From NCBI GenBank assembly GCA_964444825.1, contig CAYUIS010000088.1, forward strand, positions 1-21,023: a stretch of DNA of 21,023 nucleotides, read 5' to 3'. Under the pieces are notes generated by a model that was not told the DNA's origin, searched no databases, and was given only the letters and a program-made list of their open reading frames with translations. Of the stretch, positions 20,187 through 21,023 are shown in pieces (the stretch's first letter is position 1; the number at the start of each line of letters is the position of its first letter). The stretch is from CAYUIS01 sp964444825 (GTDB lineage Bacteria; Chloroflexota; Anaerolineae; B4-G1). The translations under genes were made by a program, and so were the position numbers.

Positions 20187-20676
20187 GAGAAACAACCGTC
20201 AGTGTGTATTGCTAGACGCGGGCGTTTTTATCGGGGCCTTGCTCAAAGGGGACCTGCGCCATCAGGAAGCGCGACCATTAGTTGAACGGGCGCGTCGCGG
20301 AGAACTGGTTGCTTGTACAACAGCAGGTATTCTGAGTGAGGTATATGGCGCACTGACTTGGGAGAAGGCGCAGCCTCGTCACCTCCCGGCCCAGGCGGCA
20401 AATGCAGTTCGGTTGTTGGTTGAGCCGCCTTCCGCCATTGATGTGCTTGAGGAGGGCTTGGAGGTAATTCTGCGTGCTCTGGTATTAGCGACCAACCATG
20501 ATTTGACTGCTCGGCGGGTGCACGATGCTCGGCATGCCGCTGCCGCTCTGGTCGCGGGTGTTCAAGAGATCTACACCTACGACATTGATGACTGGCGATT
20601 GTTCGAAGTGGATGGCTTAAGAGTGGTTGGTCCTGAGTCGGTGCTTACTCATAGCAGGAGGGCTGGTGGGAGCTAG
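20164..20676 (+). CDS. PIN-domain toxin (VapC-like), second copy
   Basis: A 170-residue PIN nuclease. Active-site acids appear as D in LLDAGVFIGALL, E in ILSEVYGAL, D in RRVHDARHAAAAL and D in YTYDIDDWRLF, the classic four-acid order of VapC. It shows little resemblance to the PIN toxin at 15807-16262 and belongs to another branch, so it is not a recent duplicate. The ATG at 20164 overlaps the antitoxin by 23 bases. A strong hairpin follows 39 bases after the stop. Confidence 0.87.
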   Translation: MPSTPSSERNNRQCVLLDAGVFIGALLKGDLRHQEARPLVERARRGELVACTTAGILSEVYGALTWEKAQPRHLPAQAANAVRLLVEPPSAIDVLEEGLEVILRALVLATNHDLTARRVHDARHAAAALVAGVQEIYTYDIDDWRLFEVDGLRVVGPESVLTHSRRAGGS

Positions 20677-20715
20677 GTTCAGCCCTAGCGTTGGTTCCTT
20701 CGCGTGCAGAGATGA

Positions 20716-20749
20716 AACATCCCTCCATATCGGAGGGATGTTCTTCTTG
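20716..20749 (+). terminator. Terminator after the second toxin-antitoxin pair
   Basis: A perfect 11-bp stem AACATCCCTCC / GGAGGGATGTT with a 5-base loop is followed by CTTCTTG. The T-tract is interrupted, so strength is moderate. It separates the toxin gene from the next gene. Confidence 0.7.
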
Positions 20750-20819
20750 AGGCAAGACCTATGCTCAAGGTGAGGCTCTACCTCGAGCTCGGTGTACCAC
20801 CAGATAAGGAGACAGCACG

Positions 20820-21023
20820 ATGGATCTCGCTACTCTTGTGCAGGATATTCACCGCCTCAATCATCAACTGGAACGCTTCGAGCGCAAGTATGGCATAATG
20901 TCTGAAACCTTTTATGAATCGTATGTCGCTGGCGAGGAGCCAGAAGATGATGCCTGGGTTTTGGACTTTGACATCAAAGCGCAGCAGAACGATGCCGTGC
21001 GCTGTTCGCCGGAGACGGTACAC
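20820..21023 (+). CDS. Small acidic protein, partial (runs off right edge)
   Basis: The open frame starts at ATG 20820, with AAGGAG 8 bases upstream, and is uninterrupted for 68 codons to the window edge. It reads MDLATLVQDIHRLNHQLERFERKYG, then SETFYESYVAGEEPEDDAWV, then LDFDIKAQQND. It is helical and acidic. From memory it resembles small proteins that precede toxin-like partners in Chloroflexota and cyanobacteria, but I cannot name the family with certainty. The strong ribosome site and protein-like composition support it as real. The minus-strand frame opposite (20778-21023) has no such support. Confidence 0.6.
   Translation, partial: MDLATLVQDIHRLNHQLERFERKYGIMSETFYESYVAGEEPEDDAWVLDFDIKAQQNDAVRCSPETVH

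Overview
The window looks like a chromosomal segment of a GC-rich, free-living bacterium, most likely a member of the Chloroflexota (Anaerolineae-like). This is an inference from the gene order recA-recX-rny, a class A penicillin-binding protein with a long Pro/Thr-rich tail, a large multi-span membrane protein of a type common in that group, tandem-GNAT and DUF362 proteins, paired PIN-toxin modules, and an unusual load of dispersed palindromic repeats. No rRNA, tRNA, CRISPR array or intact transposase was found.

Layout. 1-2906 (minus strand) is the conserved DNA-repair/RNA-decay block recA > terminator > recX > rny; rny runs off the left edge. A divergent promoter region (2907-3075) separates it from a plus-strand pair, a tandem GNAT acetyltransferase and an 890-residue membrane protein (3076-6604). 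Then comes a repeat-filled gap (6605-6938), a 1078-residue bifunctional PBP on the minus strand (6939-10175), another repeat-filled gap, and a 5'-truncated Fic-domain pseudogene (10739-11170). A minus-strand pair follows: a MaoC-type hydratase and an MBL-fold hydrolase whose first codons lie inside a dispersed repeat. Next is a three-copy 115-bp palindromic tandem array (13056-13378).

From 13623 onward everything is on the plus strand. A DUF362/ferredoxin protein is translationally coupled to an HCX5R phosphatase. An AbrB/PIN toxin-antitoxin module sits between the intact phosphatase gene and a second, ~95% identical copy of that gene's 3' end. A 56-codon remnant that looks like the N-terminus of a phospholipase-D/helicase-type defence protein precedes an AT-richer HNH endonuclease. 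After these come a SEC-C zinc-binding protein, a second DUF362 protein carrying two in-frame expansions of a 12-bp repeat, a second antitoxin/PIN pair with a terminator, and the start of a small acidic protein at the right edge.

How it fits together. The left part is housekeeping: repair, RNA turnover and cell-wall synthesis. The right part behaves like an accessory zone, with two toxin-antitoxin pairs, a possible restriction-type nuclease beside a broken partner, a broken fic gene, and repeats that have landed in, truncated or extended coding sequences. The most unusual features are the repeats that have become protein-coding (DUF362 protein 2, the N-terminus of the MBL protein, the C-terminus of the phosphatase) and the toxin-antitoxin cassette bracketed by the phosphatase 3'-end duplication. 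I did not find a complete, convincing new multi-gene system. The candidates worth testing are the DUF362-phosphatase operon and the PLD-remnant/HNH locus.
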